A stretch of DNA of 6,516 nucleotides, taken from contig CABTZE010000114.1 in assembly GCA_902489215.1 (NCBI GenBank), positions 1 through 6,516 of the forward strand, written 5' to 3'. Positions within the stretch are counted from its first letter, which is position 1, and each line of letters begins with the position of its first letter. The DNA comes from an uncultured Brevibacterium sp. (GTDB lineage: Bacteria > Actinomycetota > Actinomycetes > Actinomycetales > Brevibacteriaceae). The notes under the pieces were generated by a model, which was not told the DNA's origin, did not search any database, and worked only from the letters and a program-made list of their open reading frames with translations. Both the position numbers and the translations under genes were made by a program. Positions 4,566-6,516 of the stretch are shown here, in pieces.

Positions 4566-6486
4566 TGCGGTCCTCTCCTGTCAGTGCCCGCCACATGAAC
4601 CGGTAGGTCAGTGCGCGGACAGCTGCGATCTGCTTGTTGTCGGATGCTGCCGAGTGCCCGCCCTGTGTGTCTTCGAAGAACCACACGTCGGGGATTTCTT
4701 TGGCCTGCATCTTCGCGGCCATTTTGCGGGCTTGTACCGGCCCTACTCGGTCGTCCGAGGTGGCTGTCCAGAACAGCACCGGCGGATACTCGTTCCGCGG
4801 TGCTGCATCCAGCAGGTGGTAGGGGCTGAAGTGCTGGATGAAGTCCCAGTCGTCAGTTGCGGGATCCCCGTATTCGGCTGCCCAGGATGCCCCGGCGGAC
4901 AGTTCGGTGTAGCGCAGCATGTCCAGCAGCGGCACGCCGCAGCTGATCGCGCCGAAAAGCTCCGGGTACTGGGTGAGCATGTTGCCCACCAGCAGGCCTC
5001 CGTTGGAACCTCCCGAGGCGCCGATTGTGTCGGCACTGCCCACTCCCCTGTCGATGAGGTCGCGGGCGACTGCTGCGAAGTCTTCGTAGGAGCACTGTTT
5101 GTTTTCGCGCCGGGCGGCTTCGTGCCAGGCGGGGCCGTATTCACCGCCGCCGCGGATGTTGGCAAGGACGTACACACCGCTGCGGCCTGCGGGAAGCGCA
5201 CCGGTGCCGTCGGTTGTCTGATTGAGCCACGCGATGCCGCTGATGACGGCGTAGCCGGGGGTGCGGGAGACTTCGAAACCGCCGTAGCCGTCGAGGAAGA
5301 CGGGGTTCTGCCCGTCGAGCACGAGCTCGCGCGGAGCCACTTGGAAGTACGGGATGCGCGTGCCGTCGTCGGATGTTGCAAAGTGCTGGGTGACTTCGAG
5401 GTTCTCCGCGTCGAACCGTGCCGGTGAGGTGCGCACAACCTGAGGTTCGGCAGTTGAGCCGAGTTCACCTCGTGCCAGTGTTGTGGGTGTTGTGAAGCCG
5501 CTGATGGTCAGCCACACGTCGTTGCCGACGGCGGGGTCGTCTGCGTCGACGGCACCGATGCCGATGACGTGGTTGGCCGGCGCTGCCGGTGCGGGGACGT
5601 CGCTGAAGTCGTCCAGGCGGAGTGCGCGCAGGGTGGACTGCACGTGCTCCATGAGTGAAAGCACCAGGAAGTCCTGTGTAACGGCCCAGCCCTGCAGGGA
5701 GGTTGAAGCAGTCGGTTCGAAGATCACCCGCGGGGCGGCCCCGGCAAGGAATTCGTCGAGCTTGACTGCGGCGAGCGCTCCGGCGGGCACGTGGAATTCA
5801 GTGCCGTTTGAGGTTGCGCCGGCCCAGTCGGTGCGGGGGCGCAGCAGAAGGAGGTCCCGGTCGATGTCGACAACGACGTCATCGGGCACGTCGATCAGCT
5901 GCCATCCAGCGGTGTAGTCGCTGCCGGCATCGAGTGGGCGCACCCACAGGCGGGAGCGGTAGAAGTCAATGACGTCGACGAACACCATGCGCTCCCAGCC
6001 TGGCGTGTGGTCAACGCCAACAGCGGCGAGGATGTGGTTGCGGTCGACTTCGCCGATCTGCTGGGCCTCGTCCAGACTGTGGCCGCGCTTGAGGATGCGG
6101 GCTGTGGCCGGATAGGACGATTCGGTCATGGAGTCTTCGCCGAAGTCGGTGGTCAGCGCAAGTGTGTCGTCGTCGACCCAGCTGGCTGAGCCCTTTGCTG
6201 CGGGGATGTCGAAGCCGTCCTCAACAAAGGACTTGCTGGGCAAATCGAATTCGCGGTGGGCAACCGCATCGCCCCCGTCGGGGCTTAAGGCAATGAGTGC
6301 GCGAGCGTAGTCGCTGCGGCGCAGGCGTGCTCCACGGAAAACCCATTCGGTGTTCTCTTCTGCCGCGAGCGCATCAATGTCCAGCAGGATGTCCCATTCT
6401 GTTGCCGCGGCGTCGTCGCGGCCTGCCTGATAGGACTCCCACGTGGTGCGCCATCGAGCTGACATCCCACCCGGGTGAGCTGACAA
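4558..6486 (-). CDS. Prolyl oligopeptidase family serine peptidase, N-terminus short
   Basis: An S9-family peptidase cutting short peptides, usually after proline; probably cytoplasmic, since no signal peptide is seen. Residues 1 to about 360 form the beta-propeller gate. The rest is the alpha/beta-hydrolase domain with RGGGEYG (445-451), nucleophile Ser494 in GGSNGG, the acid in SDDRVGP (Asp578/579) and His611 in GGHS, so the active site is intact. Prolyl oligopeptidases usually have about 700 residues and open with a DPYxWLED segment roughly 80 residues before the point where this protein begins. That segment is absent here, and two in-frame TGA codons lie within the 30 bases upstream. The longest frame starts at TTG 6486 (GAGGAG 11 bases upstream); ATG 6465 is an alternative with a poor ribosome site. 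The gene may be truncated, frameshifted or mis-assembled at its 5' end. It overlaps lplA by 8 bases. Confidence 0.85.
   Translation of the reverse strand: MSAHPGGMSARWRTTWESYQAGRDDAAATEWDILLDIDALAAEENTEWVFRGARLRRSDYARALIALSPDGGDAVAHREFDLPSKSFVEDGFDIPAAKGSASWVDDDTLALTTDFGEDSMTESSYPATARILKRGHSLDEAQQIGEVDRNHILAAVGVDHTPGWERMVFVDVIDFYRSRLWVRPLDAGSDYTAGWQLIDVPDDVVVDIDRDLLLLRPRTDWAGATSNGTEFHVPAGALAAVKLDEFLAGAAPRVIFEPTASTSLQGWAVTQDFLVLSLMEHVQSTLRALRLDDFSDVPAPAAPANHVIGIGAVDADDPAVGNDVWLTISGFTTPTTLARGELGSTAEPQVVRTSPARFDAENLEVTQHFATSDDGTRIPYFQVAPRELVLDGQNPVFLDGYGGFEVSRTPGYAVISGIAWLNQTTDGTGALPAGRSGVYVLANIRGGGEYGPAWHEAARRENKQCSYEDFAAVARDLIDRGVGSADTIGASGGSNGGLLVGNMLTQYPELFGAISCGVPLLDMLRYTELSAGASWAAEYGDPATDDWDFIQHFSPYHLLDAAPRNEYPPVLFWTATSDDRVGPVQARKMAAKMQAKEIPDVWFFEDTQGGHSAASDNKQIAAVRALTYRFMWRALTGEDRND
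6456..6485. repeat. Direct repeat of 9 bp at the peptidase N terminus
   Basis: GAGCTGACA occurs at 6456-6464 and again at 6477-6485, exactly 21 bp apart, so both copies read in the same frame (Ser-Ala after Leu or Met). A related inverted copy, GTCAGCT, lies at 6507-6513. It looks like a 7-codon duplication or slippage product at the point where family similarity of the peptidase stops. Confidence 0.55.
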
Positions 6487-6516
6487 CGGCAGCCAAGCTC
6501 CTCATCGTCAGCTTCG

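Noticed and set aside
4321..5427. 368-codon plus-strand open frame opposite the peptidase and lplA
   Set aside because: It is antisense to a peptidase domain with an intact active site and to lplA, with composition typical of a shadow frame (Cys/Gly/Val-rich).
1..6516. Search for CRISPR repeats, transposase, integrase, tRNA or rRNA, toxin-antitoxin pair or phage genes
   Set aside because: No repeated array, no tRNA-like cloverleaf and no motif of these classes was seen; all coding space is explained by housekeeping-type genes and one orphan.

Overview
The window reads as chromosomal DNA of an actinobacterium. GC is high but not extreme, GTG/TTG starts are used beside ATG, and the gene set is actinobacterial: a flavin-dependent thymidylate synthase, a stand-alone maltokinase-cap-like protein, a GPGG-motif small membrane protein and a lipoate ligase with its accessory domain at the N terminus. 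Genus cannot be fixed from this sequence. Every gene I can support lies on the minus strand. The long plus-strand open frames are antisense shadows of them.

Layout in transcription order, from the right edge leftwards. (1) A prolyl oligopeptidase (S9) gene at 4558-6486 keeps its catalytic triad but appears to lack the N-terminal segment usual for the family. In-frame stops and small repeats lie just upstream of its start. (2) A lipoate-protein ligase (3435-4565) overlaps the peptidase stop by 8 bases, so the two are probably translationally coupled. (3) A protein of unknown function follows (2851-3378, possibly starting at 3456). (4) A 150-bp gap holds two hairpins and a plausible promoter for thyX (1903-2688). 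(5) A maltokinase-cap-like protein (1189-1854) follows thyX after 48 bp. (6) nagB (409-1137) follows after 51 bp, with a palindrome around a -10-like hexamer. (7) A 48-residue membrane protein (119-265) is followed by two tandem hairpins, the second a classic intrinsic terminator. The last ~30 bp at the left edge is an almost pure C tract (G on the coding strand), which may mark a contig end.

Functionally this is mostly housekeeping: peptide breakdown, lipoylation of dehydrogenase complexes, dTMP synthesis and amino-sugar catabolism feeding glycolysis. No defence system, mobile element, CRISPR array, tRNA or rRNA is visible. The points most worth a second look are the ThyX signature spacing, the disturbed N terminus of the peptidase, the unrecognised 175-residue protein and the small membrane gene.
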